Positions 10,182-24,900 of a DNA stretch of 64,000 nt are shown piece by piece; the first letter of the stretch is position 1, and the number at the start of each line of letters is the position of its first letter. A program made the position numbers and the translations under genes. The notes below the pieces were generated by a model. It saw only the letters and a list, made by a program, of their open reading frames with translations. It was not told the origin of the DNA and did no database searches. The stretch covers positions 20,642,501 to 20,706,500 of the forward strand of contig OZ059896.1 in assembly GCA_964057225.1 (NCBI GenBank). Direction: 5' to 3'. The DNA comes from Auanema rhodensis. Lineage: Eukaryota > Nematoda > Chromadorea > Rhabditida > Rhabditidae.

Positions 10182-13100
10182 AAAAATGATGCATTAGTGT
10201 ATGTTGAGTTTCCATGTACACTCAACATTGCTTCCAAAAACAGTTTGACAAAAATTTTTTCGAAAAATTTCAAAATAATTTAGCAAAAAGTAGATGTTTT
10301 TAGATTCCATTTTTCAAGGCAAAGACGATAGACAATGTTATTCAACGAAAAAATTAATTCTTCAGGGTGAAAATCGAGGATATAAGTGTAAACTTATATC
10401 AGTTGATATCTCGGTGCATTTTTAAGCTAGCGCAAATCTGATAACACAGATCGACGCAGCTTAAAAATCCGCATCGAATGCACTATACTACATTGAGAAA
10501 CGCTTGATACAAAAATTAGTTATGATCGTTTGAAAAATGATGCATTAGTGTATGTTGAGTTTCCATGTACACTCAACATTGCTTCCAAAAACATTTTGAC
10601 AAAAATTTTTTCGAAAAATTTCAAAATAATTTAGCAAAAAGTAGATGTTTTTAGATTCCTTTTTTCAAGGCAAAGACGATGGACAATGTTATTCAACGAA
10701 AAAATTAATTCTTCAGGGTGAAAATAGAGGATATAAGTGTGAACTTATATCAGTTGATATCTCGGTGCATTTTTAAGCTAGCGCAAATCTGATAACACAG
10801 ATCGGCGCAGCTTAAAATCCGCATCGAATGCACTATACTACATTGAGAAACGCTTGATACAAAAATTAGTTATGATCGTTTGAAAAATGATGCATTAGTG
10901 TATGTTGAGTTTCCATGTACACTCAACATTGCTTCCAAAAACATTTTGACAAAAATTTTTTCGAAATATTTCAAAATAATTTAGCAAAAAGTAGATGTTT
11001 TTAGATTCCTTTTTTCAAGGCAAAGACGATGGACAATGTTATTCAACGAAAAAATTAATTCTTCAGGACGAAAATCGAGGATATAAGTGTGAACTTATAT
11101 CAGTTGATATCTCGGTGCATTTTCAAGCTAGCGCAAATCTGATAACACAGATCGACGCAGCTTAAAAATCCGCATCGAATGCACTATACTACATTGAGAA
11201 ACGCTTGATACAAAAATTAGTTATGATCGTTTGAAAAATGATGCATTAGTGTATGTTGAGTTTCCATGTACACTCAACATTGCTTCCAAAAACATTTTGA
11301 CAAAAATTTTTTCGAAAAATTTCAAAATAATTTAGCAAAAAGTAGATGTTTTCAGATTCCTTTTTTTAAGGCAAAGACGATGGACAATGTTATTCAACGA
11401 AAAAAATTAATTCTTCAGGACGAAAATCGAGGATATAAGTGTGAACTTATATCAGTTGATATCTCGGTGCATTTTTAAGCTAGCGCAAATCTGATAACAC
11501 AGATCGACGCAGCTTAAAAATCCGCATCGAATGCACTATACTACATTGAGAAACGCTTAATACAAAAATTAGTTATGATCGTTTGAAAAATGATGCATTA
11601 GTGTATGTTGAGTTTCCATGTATACTCAACATTGCTTCCAAAAACATTTTGACAAAAATTTTTTCGAAAAATTTCAAAATAATTTAGCAAAAAGTAGATG
11701 TTTCTAGATTCCTTTTTTTAAGGCAAAGACGATGGACAATGTTATTCAACGAAAAAATTAATTCTTCAGGGTGAAAATCGAGGATATAAGTGTGAACTTA
11801 TATCAGTTGATATCTCGGTGCATTTTTAAGCTAGCGCAAATCTGATAACACAGATCGACGCAGCTTAAAAATCCGCATCGAATGCACTATACTACATTGA
11901 GAAACGCTTAATACACAAATTAGTTATGATCGTTTGAAAAATGATGCATTAGTGTATGTTGAGTTTCCATGTACACTCAACATTGCTTCCAAAAACAGTT
12001 TGACAAAAATTTTTTCGAAAAATTTCAAAATAATTTAGCAAAAAGTAGATGTTTTTAGATTCCATTTTTCAAGGCAAAGACGATAGACAATGTTATTCAA
12101 CGAAAAAATTAATTCTTCAGGGTGAAAATCGAGGATTAAAGTGTAAACTTATATCAGTTGATATCTCGGTGCATTTTTAAGCTAGCGCAAATCTGATAAC
12201 ACAGATCGACGCAGCTTAAAAATCCGCATCGAATGCACTATACTACATTGAGAAACGCTTGATACAAAAATTAGTTATGATCGTTTGAAAAATGATGCAT
12301 TAGTGTATGTTGAGTTTCCATGTACACTCAACATTGCTTCCAAAAACATTTTGACAAAAATTTTTTCGAAAAATTTCAAAATAATTTAGCAAAAAGTAGA
12401 TGTTTTTAGATTCCTTTTTTCAAGGCAAAGACGATGGACAATGTTATTCAACGAAAAAATTAATTCTTCAGGGTGAAAATAGAGGATATAAGTGTGAACT
12501 TATATCAGTTGATATCTCGGTGCATTTTTAAGCTAGCGCAAATCTGATAACACAGATCGGCGCAGCTTAAAATCCGCATCGAATGCACTATACTACATTG
12601 AGAAACGCTTGATACAAAAATTAGTTATGATCGTTTGAAAAATGATGCATTAGTGTATGTTGAGTTTCCATGTACACTCAACATTGCTTCCAAAAACATT
12701 TTGACAAAAATTTTTTCGAAATATTTCAAAATAATTTAGCAAAAAGTAGATGTTTTTAGATTCCTTTTTTCAAGGCAAAGACGATGGACAATGTTATTCA
12801 ACGAAAAAATTAATTCTTCAGGACGAAAATCGAGGATATAAGTGTGAACTTATATCAGTTGATATCTCGGTGCATTTTCAAGCTAGCGCAAATCTGATAA
12901 CACAGATCGACGCAGCTTAAAAATCCGCATCGAATGCACTATACTACATTGAGAAACGCTTGATACAAAAATTAGTTATGATCGTTTGAAAAATGATGCA
13001 TTAGTGTATGTTGAGTTTCCATGTACACTCAACATTGCTTCCAAAAACATTTTGACAAAAATTTTTTCGAAAAATTTCAAAATAATTTAGCAAAAAGTAG

Positions 13101-13691
13101 ATGTTTTCAGATTCCTTTTTTTAAGGCAAAGACGATGGACAATGTTATTCAACGAAAAAAATTAATTCTTCAGGACGAAAATCGAGGATATAAGTGTGAA
13201 CTTATATCAGTTGATATCTCGGTGCATTTTTAAGCTAGCGCAAATCTGATAACACAGATCGACGCAGCTTAAAAATCCGCATCGAATGCACTATACTACA
13301 TTGAGAAACGCTTAATACAAAAATTAGTTATGATCGTTTGAAAAATGATGCATTAGTGTATGTTGAGTTTCCATGTATACTCAACATTGCTTCCAAAAAC
13401 ATTTTGACAAAAATTTTTTCGAAAAATTTCAAAATAATTTAGCAAAAAGTAGATGTTTCTAGATTCCTTTTTTTAAGGCAAAGACGATGGACAATGTTAT
13501 TCAACGAAAAAATTAATTCTTCAGGGTGAAAATCGAGGATATAAGTGTGAACTTATATCAGTTGATATCTCGGTGCATTTTTAAGCTAGCGCAAATCTGA
13601 TAACACAGATCGACGCAGCTTAAAAATCTGCATCGAATGCACTATACTACATCAAGAAACGCTTGATACAAAAATTAGTTATGATCGTTTG
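10182..13691 (+). repeat. Pentameric higher-order repeat, two 1755-bp copies
   Basis: Copies are 10182-11936 and 11937-13691. Member order is: T62G with GTAAAC in the hairpin; AAATAGAGG with the 350-bp form; T85 with AC186; extra-A monomer with a private T120C; and T119C with CATGTATACTC. Copy differences are the GATTAAAG swap in the second copy's first member, and the 3' end of the last member (CCG/CATTGAG/ATACACAAATT against CTG/CATCAAG). The 350-bp and 352-bp members cancel, so the unit is exactly 5 x 351. Confidence 0.95.
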
Positions 13692-14392
13692 AAAAATGAT
13701 GCATTAGTGTATGTTGAGTTTCCATGTACACTCAACATTGCTTCCAAAAACATTTTGACAAAAATTTTTTCGAAAAATTTCAAAATAATTTAGCAAAAAG
13801 TAGATGTTTTTAGATTCCATTTTTCAAGGCAAAGACGATAGACAATGTTATTCAACGAAAAAATTAATTCTTCAGGGTGAAAATCGAGGATATAAGTGTG
13901 AACTTATATCAGTTGATATCTCGGTGCATTTTTAAGCTAGCGCAAATCTGATAACACAGATCGGCGCAGCTTAAAATCCGCATCGAATGCACTATACTAC
14001 ATTGAGAAACGCTTGATACAAAAATTAGTTATGATCGTTTGAAAAATGATGCATTAGTGTATGTTGAGTTTCCATGTACACTCAACATTGCTTCCAAAAA
14101 CATTTTGACAAAAATTTTTTCGAAATATTTCAAAATAATTTAGCAAAAAGTAGATGTTTTTAGATTCCTTTTTTTAAGGCAAAGACGATGGACAATGTTA
14201 TTCAACGAAAAAATTAATTCTTCAGGACGAAAATCGAGGATATAAGTGTGAACTTATATCAGTTGATATCTCGGTGCATTTTCAAGCTAGCGCAAATCTG
14301 ATAACACAGATCGACGCAGCTTAAAAATCCGCATCGAATGCACTATACTACATTGAGAAACGCTTGATACAAAAATTAGTTATGATCGTTTG
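13692..14392 (+). repeat. Two monomers joining the pentamer and trimer arrays
   Basis: Starts are 13692 (GATAG, T242, 350-bp form with A273G) and 14042 (T85, AC186, C242). They are members of types seen on both sides and show no private marker. Confidence 0.9.
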
Positions 14393-17300
14393 AAAAATGA
14401 TGCATTAGTGTATGTTGAGTTTCCATGTACACTCAACATTGCTTCCAAAAACAGTTTGACAAAAATTTTTTCGAAAAATTTCAAAATAATTTAGCAAAAA
14501 GTAGATGTTTTTAGATTCCATTTTTCAAGGCAAAGACGATAGACAATGTTATTCAACGAAAAAATTAATTCTTCAGGGTGAAAATCGAGGATATAAGTGT
14601 AAACTTATATCAGTTGATATCTCGGTGCATTTTTAAGCTAGCGCAAATCTGATAACACAGATCGACGCAGCTTAAAAATCCGCATCGAATGCACTATACT
14701 ACATTGAGAAACGCTTGATACAAAAATTAGTTATGATCGTTTGAAAAATGATGCATTAGTGTATGTTGAGTTTCCATGTACACTCAACATTGCTTCCAAA
14801 AACATTTTGACAAAAATTTTTTCGAAAAATTTCAAAATAATTTAGCAAAAAGTAGATGTTTTTAGATTCCTTTTTTCAAGGCAAAGACGATGGACAATGT
14901 TATTCAACGAAAAAATTAATTCTTCAGGGTGAAAATAGAGGATATAAGTGTGAACTTATATCAGTTGATATCTCGGTGCATTTTTAAGCTAGCGCAAATC
15001 TGATAACACAGATCGGCGCAGCTTAAAATCCGCATCGAATGCACTATACTACATTGAGAAACGCTTGATACAAAAATTAGTTATGATCGTTTGAAAAATG
15101 ATGCATTAGTGTATGTTGAGTTTCCATGTACACTCAACATTGCTTCCAAAAACATTTTGACAAAAATTTTTTCGAAATATTTCAAAATAATTTAGCAAAA
15201 AGTAGATGTTTCTAGATTCCTTTTTTTAAGGCAAAGACGATGGACAATGTTATTCAACGAAAAAATTAATTCTTCAGGACGAAAATCGAGGATATAAGTG
15301 TGAACTTATATCAGTTGATATCTCGGTGCATTTTCAAGCTAGCGCAAATCTGATAACACAGATCGACGCAGCTTAAAAATCCGCATCGAATGCACTATAC
15401 TACATTGAGAAACGCTTGATACAAAAATTAGTTATGATCGTTTGAAAAATGATGCATTAGTGTATGTTGAGTTTCCATGTACACTCAACATTGCTTCCAA
15501 AAACAGTTTGACAAAAATTTTTTCGAAAAATTTCAAAATAATTTAGCAAAAAGTAGATGTTTTTAGATTCCATTTTTCAAGGCAAAGACGATAGACAATG
15601 TTATTCAACGAAAAAATTAATTCTTCAGGGTGAAAATCAAGGATATAAGTGTAAACTTATATCAGTTGATATCTCGGTGCATTTTTAAGCTAGCGCAAAT
15701 CTGATAACACAGATCGACGCAGCTTAAAAATCCGCATCGAATGCACTATACTACATTGAGAAACGCTTGATACAAAAATTAGTTATGATCGTTTGAAAAA
15801 TGATGCATTAGTGTATGTTGAGTTTCCATGTACACTCAACATTGCTTCCAAAAACATTTTGACAAAAATTTTTTCGAAAAATTTCAAAATAATTTAGCAA
15901 AAAGTAGATGTTTTTAGATTCCTTTTTTCAAGGCAAAGACGATGGACAATGTTATTCAACGAAAAAATTAATTCTTCAGGGTGAAAATAGAGGATATAAG
16001 TGTGAACTTATATCAGTTGATATCTCGGTGCATTTTTAAGCTAGCGCAAATCTGATAACACAGATCGGCGCAGCTTAAAATCCGCATCGAATGCACTATA
16101 CTACATTGAGAAACGCTTGATACAAAAATTAGTTATGATCGTTTGAAAAATGATGCATTAGTGTATGTTGAGTTTCCATGTACACTCAACATTGCTTCCA
16201 AAAACATTTTGACAAAAATTTTTTCGAAAAATTTCAAAATAATTTAGCAAAAAGTAGATGTTTTTAGATTCCTTTTTTCAAGGCAAAGACGATAGACAAT
16301 GTTATTCAACGAAAAAATTAATTCTTCAGGGTGAAAATCGAGGATATAAGTGTGAACTTATATCAGTTGATATCTCGGTGCATTTTTAAGCTAGCGCAAA
16401 TCTGATAACACAGATCGGCGCAGCTTAAAATCCGCATCGAATGCACTATACTACATTGAGAAACGCTTGATACAAAAATTAGTTATGATCGTTTGAAAAA
16501 TGATGCATTAGTGTATGTTGAGTTTCCATGTACACTCAACATTGCTTCCAAAAACATTTTGACAAAAATTTTTTCGAAATATTTCAAAATAATTTAGCAA
16601 AAAGTAGATGTTTTTAGATTCCTTTTTTTAAGGCAAAGACGATGGACAATGTTATTCAACGAAAAAATTAATTCTTCAGGACGAAAATCGAGGATATAAG
16701 TGTGAACTTATATCAGTTGATATCTCGGTGCATTTTCAAGCTAGCGCAAATCTGATAACACAGATCGACGCAGCTTAAAAATCCGCATCGAATGCACTAT
16801 ACTACATTGAGAAACGCTTGATACAAAAATTAGTTATGATCGTTTGAAAAATGATGCATTAGTGTATGTTGAGTTTCCATGTACACTCAACATTGCTTCC
16901 AAAAACAGTTTGACAAAAATTTTTTCGAAAAATTTCAAAATAATTTAGCAAAAAGTAGATGTTTTTAGATTCCATTTTTCAAGGCAAAGACGATAGACAA
17001 TGTTATTCAACGAAAAAATTAATTCTTCAGGGTGAAAATCGAGGATATAAGTGTAAACTTATATCAGTTGATATCTCGGTGCATTTTTAAGCTAGCGCAA
17101 ATCTGATAACACAGATCGACGCAGCTTAAAAATCCGCATCGAATGCACTATACTACATTGAGAAACGCTTGATACAAAAATTAGTTATGATCGTTTGAAA
17201 AATGATGCATTAGTGTATGTTGAGTTTCCATGTACACTCAACATTGCTTCCAAAAACATTTTGACAAAAATTTTTTCGAAAAATTTCAAAATAATTTAGC

Positions 17301-18950
17301 AAAAAGTAGATGTTTTTAGATTCCTTTTTTCAAGGCAAAGACGATGGACAATGTTATTCAACGAAAAAATTAATTCTTCAGGGTGAAAATAGAGGATATA
17401 AGTGTGAACTTATATCAGTTGATATCTCGGTGCATTTTTAAGCTAGCGCAAATCTGATAACACAGATCGGCGCAGCTTAAAATCCGCATCGAATGCACTA
17501 TACTACATTGAGAAACGCTTGATACAAAAATTAGTTATGATCGTTTGAAAAATGATGCATTAGTGTATGTTGAGTTTCCATGTACACTCAACATTGCTTC
17601 CAAAAACATTTTGACAAAAATTTTTTCGAAATATTTCAAAATAATTTAGCAAAAAGTAGATGTTTCTAGATTCCTTTTTTTAAGGCAAAGACGATGGACA
17701 ATGTTATTCAACGAAAAAATTAATTCTTCAGGACGAAAATCGAGGATATAAGTGTGAACTTATATCAGTTGATATCTCGGTGCATTTTCAAGCTAGCGCA
17801 AATCTGATAACACAGATCGACGCAGCTTAAAAATCCGCATCGAATGCACTATACTACATTGAGAAACGCTTGATACAAAAATTAGTTATGATCGTTTGAA
17901 AAATGATGCATTAGTGTATGTTGAGTTTCCATGTACACTCAACATTGCTTCCAAAAACAGTTTGACAAAAATTTTTTCGAAAAATTTCAAAATAATTTAG
18001 CAAAAAGTAGATGTTTTTAGATTCCATTTTTCAAGGCAAAGACGATAGACAATGTTATTCAACGAAAAAATTAATTCTTCAGGGTGAAAATCGAGGATAT
18101 AAGTGTAAACTTATATCAGTTGATATCTCGGTGCATTTTTAAGCTAGCGCAAATCTGATAACACAGATCGACGCAGCTTAAAAATCCGCATCGAATGCAC
18201 TATACTACATTGAGAAACGCTTGATACAAAAATTAGTTATGATCGTTTGAAAAATGATGCATTAGTGTATGTTGAGTTTCCATGTACACTCAACATTGCT
18301 TCCAAAAACATTTTGACAAAAATTTTTTCGAAAAATTTCAAAATAATTTAGCAAAAAGTAGATGTTTTTAGATTCCTTTTTTCAAGGCAAAGACGATGGA
18401 CAATGTTATTCAACGAAAAAATTAATTCTTCAGGGTGAAAATAGAGGATATAAGTGTGAACTTATATCAGTTGATATCTCGGTGCATTTTTAAGCTAGCG
18501 CAAATCTGATAACACAGATCGGCGCAGCTTAAAATCCGCATCGAATGCACTATACTACATTGAGAAACGCTTGATACAAAAATTAGTTATGATCGTTTGA
18601 AAAATGATGCATTAGTGTATGTTGAGTTTCCATGTACACTCAACATTGCTTCCAAAAACATTTTGACAAAAATTTTTTCGAAATATTTCAAAATAATTTA
18701 GCAAAAAGTAGATGTTTTTAGATTCCTTTTTTCAAGGCAAAGACGATGGACAATGTTATTCAACGAAAAAATTAATTCTTCAGGACGAAAATCGAGGATA
18801 TAAGTGTGAACTTATATCAGTTGATATCTCGGTGCATTTTCAAGCTAGCGCAAATCTGATAACACAGATCGACGCAGCTTAAAAATCCGCATCGAATGCA
18901 CTATACTACATTGAGAAACGCTTGATACAAAAATTAGTTATGATCGTTTG
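14393..18950 (+). repeat. Trimeric higher-order repeat array, 1052-bp period
   Basis: Units are 14393-15444, 15445-16846, 16847-17898 and 17899-18950. Each is a T62G monomer with GTAAAC, then an AAATAGAGG 350-bp monomer, then a T85/AC186/C242 monomer. Three units are 1052 bp. The second is 1402 bp because an additional 350-bp GATAG monomer sits at 16146-16495. The T85 member alternates between having and lacking T119C. The trimer equals the first three members of the pentamer next to it. Confidence 0.94.
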
Positions 18951-21900
18951 AAAAATGATGCATTAGTGTATGTTGAGTTTCCATGTACACTCAACATTGC
19001 TTCCAAAAACATTTTGACAAAAATTTTTTCGAAATATTTCAAAATAATTTAGCAAAAAGTAGATGTTTTTAGATTCCTTTTTTTAAGGCAAAGACGATGG
19101 ACAATGTTATTCAACGAAAAAATTAATTCTTCAGGACGAAAATCGAGGATATAAGTGTGAACTTATATCAGTTGATATCTCGGTGCATTTTCAAGCTAGC
19201 GCAAATCTGATAACACAGATCGACGCAGCTTAAAAATCCGCATCGAATGCACTATACTACATTGAGAAACGCTCAATACAAAAATTAGTTATGATCGTTT
19301 GAAAAATGATGCATTAGTGTATGTTGAGTTTCCATGTACACTCAACATTGCTTCCAAAAACATTTTGACAAAAATTTTTTCGAAAAATTTCAAAATAATT
19401 TAGCAAAAAGTAGATGTTTTTAGATTCCTTTTTTTAAGGCAAAGACGATGGACAATGTTATTCAACGAAAAAAATTAATTCTTCAGGACGAAAATCGAGG
19501 ATATAAGTGTGAACTTATATCAGTTGATATCTCGGTGCATTTTTAAGCTAGCGCAAATCTGATAACACAGATCGACGCAGCTTAAAAATCCGCATCGAAT
19601 GCACTATACTACATTGAGAAACGCTTAATACAAAAATTAGTTATGATCGTTTGAAAAATGATGCATTAGTGTATGTTGAGTTTCCATGTATACTCAACAT
19701 TGCTTCCAAAAACATTTTGACAAAAATTTTTTCGAAAAATTTCAAAATAATTTAGCAAAAAGTAGATGTTTCTAGATTCCTTTTTTTAAGGCAAAGACGA
19801 TGGACAATGTTATTCAACGAAAAAATTAATTCTTCAGGGTGAAAATCGAGGATATAAGTGTGAACTTATATCAGTTGATATCTCGGTGCATTTTTAAGCT
19901 AGCGCAAATCTGATAACACAGATCGACGCAGCTTAAAAATCTGCATCGAATGCACTATACTACATCAAGAAACGCTTGATACAAAAATTAGTTATGATCG
20001 TTTGAAAAATGATGCATTAGTGTATGTTGAGTTTCCATGTACACTCAACATTGCTTCCAAAAACATTTTGACAAAAATTTTTTCGAAAAATTTCAAAATA
20101 ATTTAGCAAAAAGTAGATGTTTTTAGATTCCATTTTTCAAGGCAAAGACGATAGACAATGTTATTCAACGAAAAAATTAATTCTTCAGGGTGAAAATCGA
20201 GGATATAAGTGTGAACTTATATCAGTTGATATCTCGGTGCATTTTTAAGCTAGCGCAAATCTGATAACACAGATCGGCGCAGCTTAAAATCCGCATCGAA
20301 TGCACTATACTACATTGAGAAACGCTTGATACAAAAATTAGTTATGATCGTTTGAAAAATGATGCATTAGTGTATGTTGAGTTTCCATGTACACTCAACA
20401 TTGCTTCCAAAAACATTTTGACAAAAATTTTTTCGAAATATTTCAAAATAATTTAGCAAAAAGTAGATGTTTTTAGATTCCTTTTTTTAAGGCAAAGACG
20501 ATGGACAATGTTATTCAACGAAAAAATTAATTCTTCAGGACGAAAATCGAGGATATAAGTGTGAACTTATATCAGTTGATATCTCGGTGCATTTTCAAGC
20601 TAGCGCAAATCTGATAACACAGATCGACGCAGCTTAAAAATCCGCATCGAATGCACTATACTACATTGAGAAACGCTTGATACAAAAATTAGTTATGATC
20701 GTTTGAAAAATGATGCATTAGTGTATGTTGAGTTTCCATGTACACTCAACATTGCTTCCAAAAACATTTTGACAAAAATTTTTTCGAAATATTTCAAAAT
20801 AATTTAGCAAAAAGTAGATGTTTTTAGATTCCTTTTTTCAAGGCAAAGACGATGGACAATGTTATTCAACGAAAAAATTAATTCTTCAGGACGAAAAGTG
20901 CATTTTTAAGCTAGCGCAAATCTGATAACACAGATCGGCGCAGCTTAAAATCCGCATCGAATGCACTATACTACATTGAGAAACGCTTGATACAAAAATT
21001 AGTTATGATCGTTTGAAAAATGATGCATTAGTGTATGTTGAGTTTCCATGTACACTCAACATTGCTTCCAAAAACATTTTGACAAAAATTTTTTCGAAAA
21101 ATTTCAAAATAATTTAGCAAAAAGTAGATGTTTTTAGATTCCATTTTTTAAGGCAAAGACGATGGACAATGTTATTCAACGAAAAAAATTAATTCTTCAG
21201 GACGAAAATCGAGGATATAAGTGTGAACTTATATCAGTTGATATCTCGGTGCATTTTTAAGCTAGCGCAAATCTGATAACACAGATCGACGCAGCTTAAA
21301 AATCCGCATCGAATGCACTATACTACATTGAGAAACGCTTAATACAAAAATTAGTTATGATCGTTTGAAAAATGATGCATTAGTGTATGTTGAGTTTCCA
21401 TGTACACTCAACATTGCTTCCAAAAACATTTTGACAAAAATTTTTTCGAAAAATTTCAAAATAATTTAGCAAAAAGTAGATGTTTCTAGATTCCTTTTTT
21501 TAAGGCAAAGACGATGGACAATGTTATTCAACGAAAAAATTAATTCTTCAGGGTGAAAATCGAGGATATAAGTGTGAACTTATATCAGTTGATATCTCGG
21601 TGCATTTTTAAGCTAGCGCAAATCTGATAACACAGATCGACGCAGCTTAAAAATCTGCATCGAATGCACTATACTACATCAAGAAACGCTTGATACAAAA
21701 ATTAGTTATGATCGTTTGAAAAATGATGCATTAGTGTATGTTGAGTTTCCATGTACACTCAACATTGCTTCCAAAAACATTTTGACAAAAATTTTTTCGA
21801 AATATTTCAAAATAATTTAGCAAAAAGTAGATGTTTTTAGATTCCTTTTTTTAAGGCAAAGACGATGGACAATGTTATTCAACGAAAAAATTAATTCTTC

Positions 21901-24900
21901 AGGACGAAAATCGAGGATATAAGTGTGAACTTATATCAGTTGATATCTCGGTGCATTTTCAAGCTAGCGCAAATCTGATAACACAGATCGGCGCAGCTTA
22001 AAATCTGCATCGAATGCACTATACTACATTGAGAAACGCTTGATACAAAAATTAGTTATGATCGTTTGAAAAATGATGCATTAGTGTATGTTGAGTTTCC
22101 ATGTACACTCAACATTGCTTCCAAAAACATTTTGACAAAAATTTTTTCGAAATATTTCAAAATAATTTAGCAAAAAGTAGATGTTTTTAGATTCCTTTTT
22201 TCAAGGCAAAGACGATGGACAATGTTATTCAACGAAAAAATTAATTCTTCAGGACGAAAATCGAGGATATAAGTGTGAACTTATATCAGTTGATATCTCG
22301 GTGCATTTTCAAGCTAGCGCAAATCTGATAACACAGATCGACGCAGCTTAAAAATCCGCATCGAATGCACTATACTACATTGAGAAACGCTCAATACAAA
22401 AATTAGTTATGATCGTTTGAAAAATGATGCATTAGTGTATGTTGAGTTTCCATGTACACTCAACATTGCTTCCAAAAACATTTTGACAAAAATTTTTTCG
22501 AAAATTTTCAAAATAATTTAGCAAAAAGTAGATGTTTTTAGATTCCTTTTTTTAAGGCAAAGACGATGGACAATGTTATTCAACGAAAAAAATTAATTCT
22601 TCAGGACGAAAATCGAGGATATAAGTGTGAACTTATATCAGTTGATATCTCTGTGCATTTTTAAGCTAGCGCAAATCTGATAACACAGATCGACGCAGCT
22701 TAAAAATCCGCATCGAATGCACTATACTACATTGAGAAACGCTTAATACAAAAATTAGTTATGATCGTTTGAAAAATGATGCATTAGTGTATGTTGAGTT
22801 TCCATGTACACTCAACATTGCTTCCAAAAACATTTTGACAAAAATTTTTTCGAAAAATTTCAAAATAATTTAGCAAAAAGTAGATGTTTCTAGATTCCTT
22901 TTTTTAAGGCAAAGACGATGGACAATGTTATTCAACGAAAAAATTAATTCTTCAGGGTGAAAATCGAGGATATAAGTGTGAACTTATATCAGTTGATATC
23001 TCGGTGCATTTTTAAGCTAGCGCAAATCTGATAACACAGATCGACGCAGCTTAAAAATCTGCATCGAATGCACTATACTACATCAAGAAACGCTTGATAC
23101 AAAAATTAGTTATGATCGTTTGAAAAATGATGCATTAGTGTATGTTGAGTTTCCATGTACACTCAACATTGCTTCCAAAAACATTTTGACAAAAATTTTT
23201 TCGAAAAATTTCAAAATAATTTAGCAAAAAGTAGATGTTTCTAGATTCCTTTTTTTAAGGCAAAGACGATGGACAATGTTATTCAACGAAAAAATTAATT
23301 CTTCAGGGTGAAAATCGAGGATATAAGTGTGAACTTATATCAGTTGATATCTCGGTGCATTTTTAAGCTAGCGCAAATCTGATAACACAGATCGACGCAG
23401 CTTAAAAATCTGCATCGAATGCACTATACTACATCAAGAAACGCTTGATACAAAAATTAGTTATGATCGTTTGAAAAATGATGCATTAGTGTATGTTGAG
23501 TTTCCATGTACACTCAACATTGCTTCCAAAAACATTTTGACAAAAATTTTTTCGAAAAATTTCAAAATAATTTAGCAAAAAGTAGATGTTTTTAGATTCC
23601 ATTTTTCAAGGCAAAGACGATAGACAATGTTATTCAACGAAAAAATTAATTCTTCAGGGTGAAAATCGAGGATATAAGTGTGAACTTATATCAGTTGATA
23701 TCTCGGTGCATTTTTAAGCTAGCGCAAATCTGATAACACAGATCGGCGCAGCTTAAAATCTGCATCGAATGCACTATACTACATCAAGAAACGCTTGATA
23801 CAAAAATTAGTTATGATCGTTTGAAAAATGATGCATTAGTGTATGTTGAGTTTCCATGTACACTCAACATTGCTTCCAAAAACATTTTGACAAAAATTTT
23901 TTCGAAAAATTTCAAAATAATTTAGCAAAAAGTAGATGTTTTTAGATTCCATTTTTCAAGGCAAAGACGATAGACAATGTTATTCAACGAAAAAATTAAT
24001 TCTTCAGGGTGAAAATCGAGGATATAAGTGTGAACTTATATCAGTTGATATCTCGGTGCATTTTTAAGCTAGCGCAAATCTGATAACACAGATCGACGCA
24101 GCTTAAAAATCCGCATCGAATGCACTATACTACATTGAGAAACGCTTAATACAAAAATTAGTTATGATCGTTTGAAAAATGATGCATTAGTGTATGTTGA
24201 GTTTCCATGTACACTCAACATTGCTTCCAAAAACATTTTGACAAAAATTTTTTCGAAATATTTCAAAATAATTTAGCAAAAAGTAGATGTTTCTAGATTC
24301 CTTTTTTTAAGGCAAAGACGATGGACAATGTTATTCAACGAAAAAATTAATTCTTCAGGGTGAAAATCGAGGATATAAGTGTGAACTTATATCAGTTGAT
24401 ATCTCGGTGCATTTTTAAGCTAGCGCAAATCTGATAACACAGATCGACGCAGCTTAAAAATCCGCATCGAATGCACTATACTACATTGAGAAACGCTCAA
24501 TACAAAAATTAGTTATGATCGTTTGAAAAATGATGCATTAGTGTATGTTGAGTTTCCATGTACACTCAACATTGCTTCCAAAAACATTTTGACAAAAATT
24601 TTTTCGAAATATTTCAAAATAATTTAGCAAAAAGTAGATGTTTTTAGATTCCTTTTTTTAAGGCAAAGACGATGGACAATGTTATTCAACGAAAAAATTA
24701 ATTCTTCAGGACGAAAATCGAGGATATAAGTGTGAACTTATATCAGTTGATATCTCGGTGCATTTTCAAGCTAGCGCAAATCTGATAACACAGATCGACG
24801 CAGCTTAAAAATCCGCATCGAATGCACTATACTACATTGAGAAACGCTCAATACAAAAATTAGTTATGATCGTTTGAAAAATGATGCATTAGTGTATGTT

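Noticed and set aside
11266-11478. 70-codon open reading frame as a gene
   Set aside because: It lies inside an ordinary satellite monomer, arises from one substitution and one inserted A, has no recognisable domain, and its only other copy (13021-13233) is part of a tandem pentamer duplication.
13021-13233. Second copy of the same open frame
   Set aside because: Identical by duplication of the 1755-bp unit; no coding support.
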